From the NCBI GenBank assembly GCA_965371855.1, contig CBDUZZ010000011.1, positions 1 through 64,000 of the forward strand: DNA of 64,000 nucleotides, read 5' to 3'. Each line of letters starts with the position of its first letter. Position 1 is the first letter of the stretch. Made by a program: the position numbers and the translations under genes. Under the pieces are notes generated by a model that saw only the letters and a program-made list of their open reading frames with translations, searched no databases and was not told where the DNA came from. This document shows positions 53,610 through 62,384 of this stretch, one piece after another. Source of the stretch: JAADEM01 sp965371855. Its GTDB lineage: Bacteria > Bacteroidota > Bacteroidia > Bacteroidales > Marinilabiliaceae.

Positions 53610-54086
53610 TTAAAATGGTAAATCATCACTATTCTTTTTATTATTCTCATCCTGTCCTAAAGAATCACTATCATTTCCTTTAGGTGTATTGTCATTTCCG
53701 GCATCAGTTTTCTCCTGACTACGAACTCCGGCTCCCGACGCCGGGTTATCGCTTCGTGAGCCCAGTAGTTGTAATACATCAACAACAATCTCAGTACTAT
53801 ACCTTTTTATTCCATCTTTGTCTTCATAAGAACGGGTTCTTATTTTCCCCTCTAAATATAACTGAGTGCCTTTTTTGACATATTCTTCAACTACTTCTGC
53901 CAGTCTGCGCCATACAACTATATTATGCCACTCTGTTCGTTCAGGTATTTGCCGGCCATCTTTTGTTTGATATCCCCTTTCTGAAGTCGCCAAAGGGAAT
54001 CTGGCAACAGGTAAATTCTCCTCAACATAATGTACTTCGGGATCTTTACCTACTTTACCAACTAAAATAACTTTATTTATTGACAT
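53610..54086 (-). CDS. ssb: Single-stranded DNA-binding protein
   Basis: A 158-residue OB-fold protein, with the core to about residue 112 (MSINKVILVGKVGKDPEV, WHNIVVWRRLAEVVEEYVKKG, EIVVDVLQLL). The C-terminal tail is polar and Asp/Asn-rich and ends in DDLPF, the acidic tip that binds replication and repair partners. All features of a bacterial SSB are present. It heads the minus-strand ssb-gldE-gldD block. Confidence 0.96.
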   Translation of the reverse strand: MSINKVILVGKVGKDPEVHYVEENLPVARFPLATSERGYQTKDGRQIPERTEWHNIVVWRRLAEVVEEYVKKGTQLYLEGKIRTRSYEDKDGIKRYSTEIVVDVLQLLGSRSDNPASGAGVRSQEKTDAGNDNTPKGNDSDSLGQDENNKKNSDDLPF

Positions 54087-54274
54087 AGAATTTGTTTATC
54101 TTTATTCTGGTTAAAATTACAAAATTTTTAATGTTTTTCAAATGCAAGCCTTTATGATAAAGGATAATTAATAGTTGTCAATAGCTCAAATAATGACAAA
54201 ACATCGGTTAATTAACATTGTTGCAAAAGAATACAAAACATTTTACAACTATTTTTTTTATCAAAAAAAGACAA

Positions 54275-54309
54275 TTTGTTTTTTTATTTTGATAAAACAT
54301 CTATATTTG
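54275..54309 (+). promoter_or_regulatory. Promoter of the HU gene
   Basis: TTTG (54275-54278) and TATATTTG (54302-54309), an exact -7 box, are 23 nt apart, at the long end of the accepted spacing. The leader before the HU start codon would be about 60 nt. Confidence 0.5.
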
Positions 54310-54373
54310 CAATCTGCTTTTTATGGCAACCCAATATTGTAAATATTTGATAATTAAATAATTTTTTAAAGAA

Positions 54374-54658
54374 ATGACAAAAGCTGATATCGTCAACGAA
54401 ATTTCCAAAAGCACTGGAATTGAAAAGGTTACAGTTCAGAAAACTGTAGAAGCTTTTATGGAAACCATTAAAGGTTCCTTAGTAAAAGGTAAGAATGTAT
54501 ATTTAAGAGGATTTGGTAGCTTTGTAGTGAAGAAAAGAGCTGAAAAAACTGCTCGTAATATTTCTAAAAATACTACAATCATTATTCCTGAGCATTTTAT
54601 TCCTTCGTTTAAGCCTTCAAAATCTTTCGTTACTAAAGTAAAAAATAACGTAAAGTAA
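54374..54658 (+). CDS. HU family DNA-binding protein
   Basis: A 94-residue nucleoid protein that bends and compacts DNA. It has the HU pattern of an N-terminal helical dimerisation region (MTKADIVNEISKSTGIEKVTVQKTVEAFMETIK), the GSFVVKKRAEKTARNISKNT arm and a final helix. It is shorter than the two-domain Bacteroidota HU-like proteins and close to classical HU. It leads a plus-strand group with the small basic protein and RNase G. Confidence 0.95.
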   Translation: MTKADIVNEISKSTGIEKVTVQKTVEAFMETIKGSLVKGKNVYLRGFGSFVVKKRAEKTARNISKNTTIIIPEHFIPSFKPSKSFVTKVKNNVK

Positions 54659-54685
54659 TTTAGTAAACTATTAATTTTCAGAATT

Positions 54686-54778
54686 ATGCCAAGTGGGAAA
54701 AAGAGAAAGAGACATAAGATGGCTACGCATAAGCGTAAAAAAAGATTAAGAAAAAACAGACATAAGAAGAAGAAATAA
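54686..54778 (+). CDS. Very small basic protein (AURKAIP1/COX24-like)
   Basis: A 30-residue protein starting MPSGKKRKRHKMATHKRKKR, with 18 Lys or Arg residues, too short for most gene finders. The same Bacteroidota-specific protein sits between the HU and RNase G genes in many members of the phylum and is annotated as AURKAIP1/COX24 domain-like, which suggests a small ribosome-associated protein. It lies 27 nt after HU and about 120 nt before the RNase G start. Confidence 0.85.
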   Translation: MPSGKKRKRHKMATHKRKKRLRKNRHKKKK

Positions 54779-54896
54779 CTTTCACTTCTTATTTATAATT
54801 TTCAACAAACAGAAAGTTAAGGCTTTCTGTTTTGTTGTATTTATATATACCTGTAATGACAGGATGATCTTTGAAATATTAATTTAAATTCATGTA

Positions 54897-56447
54897 GTGA
54901 ATGCAGAACTATTTGTTGATGTAACTCCCTCAAGTATCTCCATTGCGTTATTGGAAGATAAAAGACTGGTGGAACTAAGAAAAGAAAAAAGTAACATTCA
55001 GTTTACCGTAGGTGACATTTATCTCGGAAGAGTGAAAAAAATAATGCCCGGTCTGAATGCTGCCTTTGTGGATGTAGGATATGAGAAAGATGCTTTTTTG
55101 CACTATCTTGACCTTGGGCCACAATTTAAAACACTTAATAAGTTCCTAAATATAACCAGAAACAAAAAGGGAGTTGTAGCTTTACATAAGCTTAAACCGG
55201 AAAATGACATCAATAAAAACGGAACAATTACAGATGTATTAACTACAGGACAAGAAGTTTTAGTTCAAATTGCAAAAGAGCCCATTTCAACAAAAGGGCC
55301 ACGTTTGACATCAGAATTATCACTGGCAGGCCGGAATTTGGTATTAATGCCTTTTTCCGATAAAGTGTCAGTAAGCCAAAAACTTGAATCAACAGAGGAG
55401 CGCCAACGATTAAAGCGCCTTTTATTGAGCATTAAACCCAAAAATTACGGGGTGATAGTACGTACTGTTGCTAAAGACAAAAAAGTAGCAGAGCTGGATA
55501 AAGAGCTCAAAATGTTGATAAGCAGATGGGAAGACAGCAGTGTAAAAATATATGATGTAAAAACTCCAGACCTCGTTGTAGGCGAGATTGGAAAAATATC
55601 AGCCATCCTAAGGGATATTTTAAACACATCTTTTAATGCTGTTTATGTCAACTCCCCTGAAGTATTTCAGGAAGTTAAGGTTTATGTGGGTCTTATAGCC
55701 CCAGATCGTCAAGACATTGTAAAACTTTACAAAGGAACGGCACCAATTTTTGACCAATTCTTAATTGAGCGTCAGATAAAATCTTCATTTGGAAGAACAG
55801 TTTCTTTTAAAAGTGGAGCTTACCTAATCATAGAACATACGGAAGCTCTTCATGTTATAGATGTAAATAGCGGCAATAGATCTAAATCAAATTCCAACCA
55901 GGAAACAAACGCTCTTGAAGTTAATCTGGCAGCAGCACAAGAGATTGCACGCCAGTTGCGCTTAAGAGACATGGGTGGAATTATTGTTGTTGATTTTATT
56001 GACATGCAGTCCAACGAAAATAGGCAAAAAGTCTTTGAAAAGATGAAAGAAGCCATGTCATTGGATCGCACAAAACACAACATTCTGCCATTAAGCAAAT
56101 TTGGACTAATGCAAATTACCCGGCAAAGGGTAAGGCCTGAAATGCTTATTCAAACAGAAGAAACTTGTCCTACATGTAATGGCTCCGGAAAAAGGGCTCC
56201 TGCAATTTTATTACCACAGGAGATTGAAAATTCCATCCGGTACGCTTTCGAAATGCTACATTTAAAAAAAATGACACTAAAAGTACATCCGATAGTTTAT
56301 ACTTACCTGAAAAAAGGATTTCCATCATTAATATGGAAATGGAAATTCAGGTATACTATGAAACTGAAAGTTGTACACTCTGACTCTTTAAGTTTTCTCG
56401 AACATGAGATACTTAATGAAAAAAACAAAAAGGTTAGCCTTGTTTAG
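54897..56447 (+). CDS. rng: Ribonuclease E/G family protein
   Basis: A 516-residue endoribonuclease of the RNase G type, which processes rRNA and degrades mRNA. The start is GTG at 54897, giving the family N-terminus (MNAELFVDVTPSSISIALLEDKRLVEL). An S1-like RNA-binding domain follows (DIYLGRVKKIMPGLNAAFVDVG), then the catalytic DNase-I-like core with the metal-binding Asp residues in HVIDVNSGNRS and IVVDFIDMQ and the zinc-link CPTC near residue 423. The long C-terminal scaffold of RNase E is absent. The 3' end overlaps a terminator hairpin. Confidence 0.94.
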   Translation: MNAELFVDVTPSSISIALLEDKRLVELRKEKSNIQFTVGDIYLGRVKKIMPGLNAAFVDVGYEKDAFLHYLDLGPQFKTLNKFLNITRNKKGVVALHKLKPENDINKNGTITDVLTTGQEVLVQIAKEPISTKGPRLTSELSLAGRNLVLMPFSDKVSVSQKLESTEERQRLKRLLLSIKPKNYGVIVRTVAKDKKVAELDKELKMLISRWEDSSVKIYDVKTPDLVVGEIGKISAILRDILNTSFNAVYVNSPEVFQEVKVYVGLIAPDRQDIVKLYKGTAPIFDQFLIERQIKSSFGRTVSFKSGAYLIIEHTEALHVIDVNSGNRSKSNSNQETNALEVNLAAAQEIARQLRLRDMGGIIVVDFIDMQSNENRQKVFEKMKEAMSLDRTKHNILPLSKFGLMQITRQRVRPEMLIQTEETCPTCNGSGKRAPAILLPQEIENSIRYAFEMLHLKKMTLKVHPIVYTYLKKGFPSLIWKWKFRYTMKLKVVHSDSLSFLEHEILNEKNKKVSLV

Positions 56448-56461
56448 GCTAACCTTTTTTT
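56427..56461 (+). terminator. Terminator overlapping the rng stop codon
   Basis: A 13-bp perfect stem (56427-56439 with 56447-56459), a 7-nt loop and a run of T. The stop codon of rng (56445-56447) lies at the loop and 3' arm. Confidence 0.85.
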
Positions 56462-56509
56462 GTATTTTTACAGCCTTAAAATGGGAATCATACAATTTAA
56501 GCTTTAAAA

Positions 56510-58468
56510 ATGAAGAAATTACTGTTTTCTCTTTTGTTTCTAATACCGGCAATCTCTGTTTTTTCTCAAATAGAACAGCATGTGAGCTGGAGTTTTTCAA
56601 TTAATAAAATAAGTGAGACTCGTGTAGAGGTACTATGTGAAGCCACACTCGATGAAGGATGGCACATATATGCACATGACCTTCCCGAAAACAGTGCTTT
56701 CCCAACAATGATAACCTTCAATGCATCGGATTCATATAAATCAGTTGGTGATATAGTTGAAGATCCTGAACCGGAAGTTCATTATGACGAATCGTTCAAA
56801 GCTAACCTGAAATGGATAAGCAAAAAAGCTATTTTCAAGCAGATAGTTGAAGTGAAAGGGGAAACAACTATTGAAGGAATAATAGAATACATGATATGTA
56901 ATGATGAAAACTGTATGCCGCCAACAGAGGAATCATTCTCGTTGAATATTGGAGGCAGTAACGTTTCCACTTCAGTATCATCAGAAGTAGCCACACCTGA
57001 ACACCAAAATAAAACAGAAAACAAATCTTACTGGGGAATTTTCTGGCTGGCTTTCATCGGAGGATTTGCTGCACTTTTAACACCTTGCGTGTTTCCTATG
57101 ATACCCATGACAGTTAGTTTCTTTACTAAACAAAGTGAGTCAAAAGCTGCCGGAATCCGCAATGCCATTATTTACGGATTTTCAATAATATTTATATATG
57201 TAGTACTCGGAACAAGCGTAGCTGCAATCTTTGGAGCCGATGCTCTGAATGCTTTATCTACCAATCCGTGGTTTAATACATTCTTCTTCCTTCTGTTAGT
57301 CTTTTTTGCCATATCGTTTTTTGGGGCATTCGAGATAGTACTACCCAGTTCATGGGTGAACTTTGCGGATAAAAAAGCCGACAAAGGAGGTTTCATAGGA
57401 ATATTCTTTATGGCATTCACCCTTGCTCTGGTTTCATTCAGTTGCACCGGGCCTATTGTTGGATCTTTGATGGTTCAGGCAGCCTCAGGAGGTTTTATGG
57501 GGCCAATCATAGGTATGCTGGGATTCTCACTTGCGCTTGCTCTGCCTTTCACACTGTTTGCTGCATTCCCCGGATATCTTAATTCATTGCCCAAATCAGG
57601 CGGATGGCTGAACTCTGTTAAAGTTGTGCTGGGATTTCTTGAATTGGCTTTTGCTTTCAAATTCCTGTCAATGGCAGATATGGTTCTCGACCTGCACATC
57701 CTTGAGCGTGAGGTTTACTTTGCCATCTGGATTGCCATATTCGGTGCTCTGGCATTTTATTTGCTCGGTAAAATCAGACTCCCACATGACTCACCCATGG
57801 AGTCAATTCCGGTTTCACGGTTCCTGCTTGGGTTAGTTGTGTTGAGTTTCACTATATATATGATACCCGGCCTGTGGGGTGCTCCTGTAAAACTTATTAG
57901 CGGATTTCCACCACCAAAAGATTATGCAGAATCACCTCTCGGAGTTGGACGCGAAATACCTTCATCCACTTTCATAACATCAAATAGTGAAAACAGCCAC
58001 GGAGGCCTGCCTGAAGGTATGCATCCCGGCCCTCAAAATATCCCTACTTTTCACGATTATGACATAGCTTTGGCTTACTCTCAAAAAGTAAACAAACCTC
58101 TATTGCTCGACTTTACCGGCAAGGCTTGTGCCAACTGTCGTAAAGTAGAAGATAATGTATGGTCGGACAGGTCAGTTAAAGATCTGCTTACTAACGATTT
58201 CATTCTGGTATCGTTATATGTTGACCTGCGTACCAAACTACCGGAAGATGAAATTTACTACTCCGAAACACTTGGTAAAAAAGTGAAATATATTGGTCAG
58301 AAATGGCAGGAGTTCCAGCAAAAACGTTATCACCAGGGAGCGCAACCTTATTACGTTATTACCGATACCGAAGGAAACACAATCAATCAGCCCTTAGCCT
58401 ACGAACCAAACATCGACAAGTACAAAAAATGGTTACTGGATGGATTGGAGGAGTTTAAGAAAAAGTAA
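56510..58468 (+). CDS. dsbD: Thiol:disulfide interchange protein DsbD family
   Basis: A 652-residue electron conduit that carries reducing power from cytoplasmic thioredoxin to the periplasm. Signal peptide to about residue 20, then an N-terminal DsbD-alpha-like domain with a Cys pair (Cys130 and Cys135 in CNDENCMPP). Eight TM helices from about 175 to 455 contain the membrane Cys pair Cys193 (LTPCVFPMIP) and Cys312 (SFSCTGPIVG). The C-terminal thioredoxin-like domain carries the CANC motif at 540-543. All three redox centres are present, so the protein should be complete. It begins after the rng terminator and has its own start signals. Confidence 0.93.
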   Translation: MKKLLFSLLFLIPAISVFSQIEQHVSWSFSINKISETRVEVLCEATLDEGWHIYAHDLPENSAFPTMITFNASDSYKSVGDIVEDPEPEVHYDESFKANLKWISKKAIFKQIVEVKGETTIEGIIEYMICNDENCMPPTEESFSLNIGGSNVSTSVSSEVATPEHQNKTENKSYWGIFWLAFIGGFAALLTPCVFPMIPMTVSFFTKQSESKAAGIRNAIIYGFSIIFIYVVLGTSVAAIFGADALNALSTNPWFNTFFFLLLVFFAISFFGAFEIVLPSSWVNFADKKADKGGFIGIFFMAFTLALVSFSCTGPIVGSLMVQAASGGFMGPIIGMLGFSLALALPFTLFAAFPGYLNSLPKSGGWLNSVKVVLGFLELAFAFKFLSMADMVLDLHILEREVYFAIWIAIFGALAFYLLGKIRLPHDSPMESIPVSRFLLGLVVLSFTIYMIPGLWGAPVKLISGFPPPKDYAESPLGVGREIPSSTFITSNSENSHGGLPEGMHPGPQNIPTFHDYDIALAYSQKVNKPLLLDFTGKACANCRKVEDNVWSDRSVKDLLTNDFILVSLYVDLRTKLPEDEIYYSETLGKKVKYIGQKWQEFQQKRYHQGAQPYYVITDTEGNTINQPLAYEPNIDKYKKWLLDGLEEFKKK

Positions 58469-58754
58469 GTACTGTTTTTTTGTATGTAACTTGTTACTTT
58501 ATTGATTAACCATACCGAGGGTTTTCGCAAGACCTCAAATCGTCAGCCGCAGGCAGACATTTGAACGTCAAAGATTCGGTACCACCAAGAGTTTCGCTTG
58601 AAGCCCTCGGTTGTTTATAATTTAGGTTAATAGATTAAAATATCATTTAAGTTTAGTGTAAAAAAAACATCAATTCATAAAAAAAACAGACTATCTCCTT
58701 TAATTCTTCATCTAAATGTCTTAGATTTAATATTTAAACTTTATTAACAATTCC
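58469..58754. other. Intergenic region with inverted repeat
   Basis: About 285 nt with no gene. The left half holds the repeat listed at 58514-58611; the right half is AT-rich and is the likely promoter region of the OmpA-like genes, though no clean box was found. Confidence 0.6.
58514..58611. repeat. 98-bp element with short terminal inverted repeats
   Basis: The ends are perfect 8-bp inverted repeats, ACCGAGGG at 58514-58521 and its complement at 58604-58611, with weaker pairing further in. It is non-coding, looks like a small dispersed intergenic element and lacks a clear target duplication. Confidence 0.5.
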
Positions 58755-60110
58755 ATGTGTCGGTTAAAAGGTTATCTATTTATTGCAATATTATTTTATC
58801 TATCGAATAGCATATTCGCACAGATTGATTTCGGAAGCTTGTCGGAAGAACAAATTTACCGTAAAGGAAATAAGTATAACACATGGTCTGTAACGTTAGG
58901 TTATGGTCCGGTAACATACTATACTGATGTTGTAGATTATACTATCTTTCCTTCCCACAACTGGAAGTTCGGACCTACGGTAATGGTTAGCAAGCAGTTT
59001 AATCGTCCCTGGGGTATTGATGCCCAGTTTTTAACCGCAAATATGTACGGCCAAAAAAACCATCGCTATTTTGAAGGCAATTTTATGGAAGCATCATTAA
59101 ACCTGACATTCTCCATCAACCAATTTGCAGCTTTTGGCCCGATAGCAGACAAATGGGACATTTACGGTAAATTAGGTTTCGGAATGGTTTTCTTCCGCAG
59201 TCGTCAGAGAGCGTTGTACGACCAGGTTTATTATGATAACGGAGTACCTGAAACTATTCTAAAAGATCAGATACTACAGGTTAAGCATGTTTATGATTTT
59301 ATATCTTACCCTAAACCTGAAGGGTGGCTACCTGATGATTACCTTGTTATGGGATACAACAGGCGGACAGATACTGAGAAAGAGGAAAAAAGGAAAAGTG
59401 AAATAATTCTACCTATAGGCATTGGCGTAAAACACAGGCTTAGTCCAAGTTTTGACCTTGGTATGGAAATCATGATGCATAGTATGTCGAACGATAATCT
59501 TGATGTAAATTTGTCCGGAGCCGATAATGATGCTTACATGTACTCTTCGTTCAATATTACTTATAAAATAGGTAAAAAGAACAAGAGACATCCTGTTTGG
59601 ACATATAAAGATTTTAACATTGCTTATAAACAACGTAGAGATACCGACCCGCTGGCAGCCAAACTTGATTCGCTCAACGAGCAGCTAAATTACCTTGCGG
59701 CTCACGATTCTGTTACTTCAGACACAACATACATATTTACTGAAAGTATTATATATGAAGAAGGAGTATCCGCATCCATTTTCTTCAACTTTGATAAATC
59801 AACCCTATCACGAAGAGAGCATAAAGAACTTGCCAAAGTAGCACAAGCAATGGAAAAAAGTCCTAACATACGTATTCGTATAGTAGGGTATTGCGATACA
59901 AGAGGCTCCGATGACTATAACTTAAAATTAAGCAACCGTAGGTGTAATGCAGTTTTAGATGTTTTAGTTTATGACTATGGCATAAGTAATGACAGGTTCC
60001 AGATTGACCCGAAAGGTGAAAGTGACCTGTTGTCAGATACAAACAAATTAAAACCCCGTGGTCTGCATTTGGTTAACCGCCGGGTAGACCTCTTTATGAT
60101 TGTGGAATGA
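58755..60110 (+). CDS. OmpA family outer membrane protein (paralogue 1)
   Basis: A 451-residue protein. Signal peptide to about residue 22 (SIFAQ), an N-terminal beta-barrel-like domain to about residue 290 (WSVTLGYGPVTYYTDVVDYTIFP near the start, ending in the basic GKKNKRHP), a linker, and a C-terminal OmpA peptidoglycan-binding domain from about 335 (FFNFDKSTLSRREHKELAKVAQAM; RIRIVGYCDTRGSDDYNLKLSNRRCNAVLDVL). The conserved Asp and Arg that hold diaminopimelate are present. It overlaps the next gene by 4 nt, so the two are translationally coupled, and the pair arose by tandem duplication. Confidence 0.87.
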   Translation: MCRLKGYLFIAILFYLSNSIFAQIDFGSLSEEQIYRKGNKYNTWSVTLGYGPVTYYTDVVDYTIFPSHNWKFGPTVMVSKQFNRPWGIDAQFLTANMYGQKNHRYFEGNFMEASLNLTFSINQFAAFGPIADKWDIYGKLGFGMVFFRSRQRALYDQVYYDNGVPETILKDQILQVKHVYDFISYPKPEGWLPDDYLVMGYNRRTDTEKEEKRKSEIILPIGIGVKHRLSPSFDLGMEIMMHSMSNDNLDVNLSGADNDAYMYSSFNITYKIGKKNKRHPVWTYKDFNIAYKQRRDTDPLAAKLDSLNEQLNYLAAHDSVTSDTTYIFTESIIYEEGVSASIFFNFDKSTLSRREHKELAKVAQAMEKSPNIRIRIVGYCDTRGSDDYNLKLSNRRCNAVLDVLVYDYGISNDRFQIDPKGESDLLSDTNKLKPRGLHLVNRRVDLFMIVE

Positions 60111-61408
60111 ACAGAATAGCTCCATTAGTAAAATGTATTCTTCTGCTTCTTTTTGTCCAGTCAGGCATTTCTGTTTTTGGACAAAGGAGTGATGATTTTA
60201 TCATAGAAGAACATATGCGCTATTCACGTGAGAAAAAGTTCAACTCATGGTCTGTAGGTTTTGGATATGGCTCACTAATAATGTACACAGACATTACAAA
60301 CTACACTATTTTTCCGAATGAAAGATGGGATTTTGGTCCTACACTAAAAGTCACTAAATATCTTAACCCCGCATTTGCCTTTGATGCCCAATTTCTGGCC
60401 GGTAACATGTACGGATCAAATGTAGGGTACTATTTTGAAGGAGACATACTTGATTTCAGCATTAACCATGTTGGCATTATAAATCAGATGCTGAACACAC
60501 CCGGGCCAATAAAAGACAGGTGGAACTTTTACTATAAGATTGGCTTTGGGTTTACAGCATATCGTTCTAAACTCTATCATTCCGATACCGATAAAGTAGT
60601 AATGGTACAGGACTTTAGTGGAGAAGCAACAGATCTGCGGTATGTTGTTCAGGGATACTACATATATGACCCCGACAAAAAAACAGACCGTAAACGAACA
60701 CTACTGTTGCCTGTTGGACTGGGAGTAATGTACCGTATTAACAGAAGTTTCGATATAGGAATTGAATCTACAATGAGATTCAGCTTAATGGATAAATTCG
60801 ACAATATTTTAGCCGGTGCCTCTAACGACAGTTACTGTTATACCAACATTAATGTATCTTATAAAATAGGCAAGAAAAACAAAAGACATAAGCGATGGAC
60901 ATACCGTGGCTATGACTTTAATATATTTGGAGCTAAGAAAAGATATCCACTCGAAGATGAAATTAACGAACTGGAAAACAACATTAATCAATACGCTGAA
61001 AACAGACCTGTCAAGACCGATTCCGTTTTTATTGTTCACAACCTGAAAAAAGTGTACACCACATCTGAGTTTTACTCTGTTTTCTTTGGTTCATCAAGTA
61101 CTTATGTTGATACTGAAGACCTTGTATTCCTTGCTAAAACAGCCATCCATTTAATGAACAACAAGCACTGGAACGTTGATGTAATTGGTTTCTCGGATGA
61201 GACAGGAGATGCCGAAAAAAACATGGAAGTAAGCCGTAAGCGGTGTGAAACAGTGAAAGATATCCTGATAAACGACCTTGGCATTGCAGCTGAGCGGATA
61301 AACATTTTCCCTAAAGGAGAAACAGAAATTCTCTCCCCTACCAACGAACTATCACCACGAGGAATCCACATGGTAAATCGCAGGGTGGATGTTGTTATTC
61401 GGAAATAG
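60107..61408 (+). CDS. OmpA family outer membrane protein (paralogue 2)
   Basis: A 433-residue homologue of the preceding protein. Signal peptide to about residue 25 (SVFGQ), the same barrel-like start (NSWSVGFGYGSLIMYTDITNYTIFP) and basic linker (GKKNKRHKRWTYRGYDF), then the OmpA domain (VDVIGFSDETGDAEKNMEVSRKRCETVKDIL). Both halves align with paralogue 1 over almost the whole length, but the sequences have diverged considerably, so the duplication is not recent. The pair may form a hetero-oligomeric envelope complex; similar pairs occur in Bacteroidota, without a known function. Confidence 0.85.
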   Translation: MNRIAPLVKCILLLLFVQSGISVFGQRSDDFIIEEHMRYSREKKFNSWSVGFGYGSLIMYTDITNYTIFPNERWDFGPTLKVTKYLNPAFAFDAQFLAGNMYGSNVGYYFEGDILDFSINHVGIINQMLNTPGPIKDRWNFYYKIGFGFTAYRSKLYHSDTDKVVMVQDFSGEATDLRYVVQGYYIYDPDKKTDRKRTLLLPVGLGVMYRINRSFDIGIESTMRFSLMDKFDNILAGASNDSYCYTNINVSYKIGKKNKRHKRWTYRGYDFNIFGAKKRYPLEDEINELENNINQYAENRPVKTDSVFIVHNLKKVYTTSEFYSVFFGSSSTYVDTEDLVFLAKTAIHLMNNKHWNVDVIGFSDETGDAEKNMEVSRKRCETVKDILINDLGIAAERINIFPKGETEILSPTNELSPRGIHMVNRRVDVVIRK

Positions 61409-61502
61409 TGTGAGATTCACCGGGTGACTACCCTTGACCAGACGACAGTTATCCGGTGAATCGCGACAAGTGCGAGTTGTCATCTGGTGAATATAGAGTT
61501 TT

Positions 61503-61910
61503 TCATCCGTAGTTATGCGAAGCAATGGCATCAGCCAGTATCTCCAGGAATTTCTTAATCGGGCCGGCAACCACCATCTTTATCATCGGGTTCATATCGG
61601 CTTTAATGGTCAGCTTCACCCTGCTGTCTGCCTCTTCAACCTCTTTTATCTGCACCCATAAAAAGAAGTTAACCGGCGTATTCCCCTCACTTGTATACTT
61701 TATTGTGTCGAAGGGAGTATTCTCCACTATTCGCAGTCCAACTTCCCCAACCATATCAAGCTCAAAGGTACAATGGCCGCCGTGCGATTGCCAGTTTTTG
61801 ATCTTATCTTTTGGCACAATCACACCAAAATTATCAAAGTCACTCAGGAAATTAAATATTCTCTTTTTTGAATATGGAACTACTTTTATTTGGCTTTCGT
61901 ATTTTGTCAT
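61503..61910 (-). CDS. SRPBCC family protein
   Basis: About 135 residues from the ATG at 61908-61910 (MTKYESQIKVVPYSKKRIFNFLSDFDNFG). The longer open frame to 61946 adds 12 residues and has no support. The sequence fits the START/SRPBCC fold: an N-terminal strand-helix YSKKRIFNFLSDFDNFG, a beta sheet with SHGGHCTFELDMVGEVGLRIVENTPFDTIKY, and a long C-terminal helix MIKMVVAGPIKKFLEILADAI. Such proteins bind hydrophobic ligands in a deep cavity. It is soluble and cytosolic; the ligand is unknown. It is convergent with the OmpA-like genes. Confidence 0.85.
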   Translation of the reverse strand: MTKYESQIKVVPYSKKRIFNFLSDFDNFGVIVPKDKIKNWQSHGGHCTFELDMVGEVGLRIVENTPFDTIKYTSEGNTPVNFFLWVQIKEVEEADSRVKLTIKADMNPMIKMVVAGPIKKFLEILADAIASHNYG

Positions 61911-62085
61911 AATTTTAATTCTCTTTGTGAAACTTTGGTACGCCACGAGGCGTGCATTTTAAATATAATTAAAAACCCGGTAATATGAAAGGATTACATA
62001 GACCAATTTGTCGTTCAGTCTAAAGCTACAATAGTGCGTATTCCGTACTCTACTCTACTGTAATAGCTAATCTGCCCATAATAAT

Positions 62086-62340
62086 ATGACGGGTAGGCTA
62101 TTGCACAAAGATACACTAAGACCCCGACAAATCGAGGCAGAAAACACAAAGATTAGGTTTAATAATCTTCAACTCTATGCCCAATACGCCCGTGATCAAT
62201 TTCGCACACGTTTAACCGGAACAGTAAGCAGGGACACAGAAACTGAAGAGTTTTCAGGAACAGGAAGCGGTGAGGTAAGACTTGGAAATGATATTAGCAA
62301 TATGCTCATACAGGGTACACTTGCCATTCCTTTGTGGTAA
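62086..62340 (+). pseudogene. Unrecognised protein fragment
   Basis: 84 codons that I cannot assign to a family. The C-terminal 60 residues (FNNLQLYAQYARDQFRTRLTG, TEEFSGTGSGEVRLGNDISNMLIQGTLAIPLW) look like part of an extracellular beta-rich or outer-membrane protein, ending in a hydrophobic strand. The first 25 residues have no signal peptide and probably are not native. No start with a credible ribosome binding site is seen, so it is likely a 3' gene fragment. Confidence 0.45.
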
Positions 62341-62384
62341 AGTCATGAGATTAATTTAGCATTTTTCAACCGCACCCATATTCG

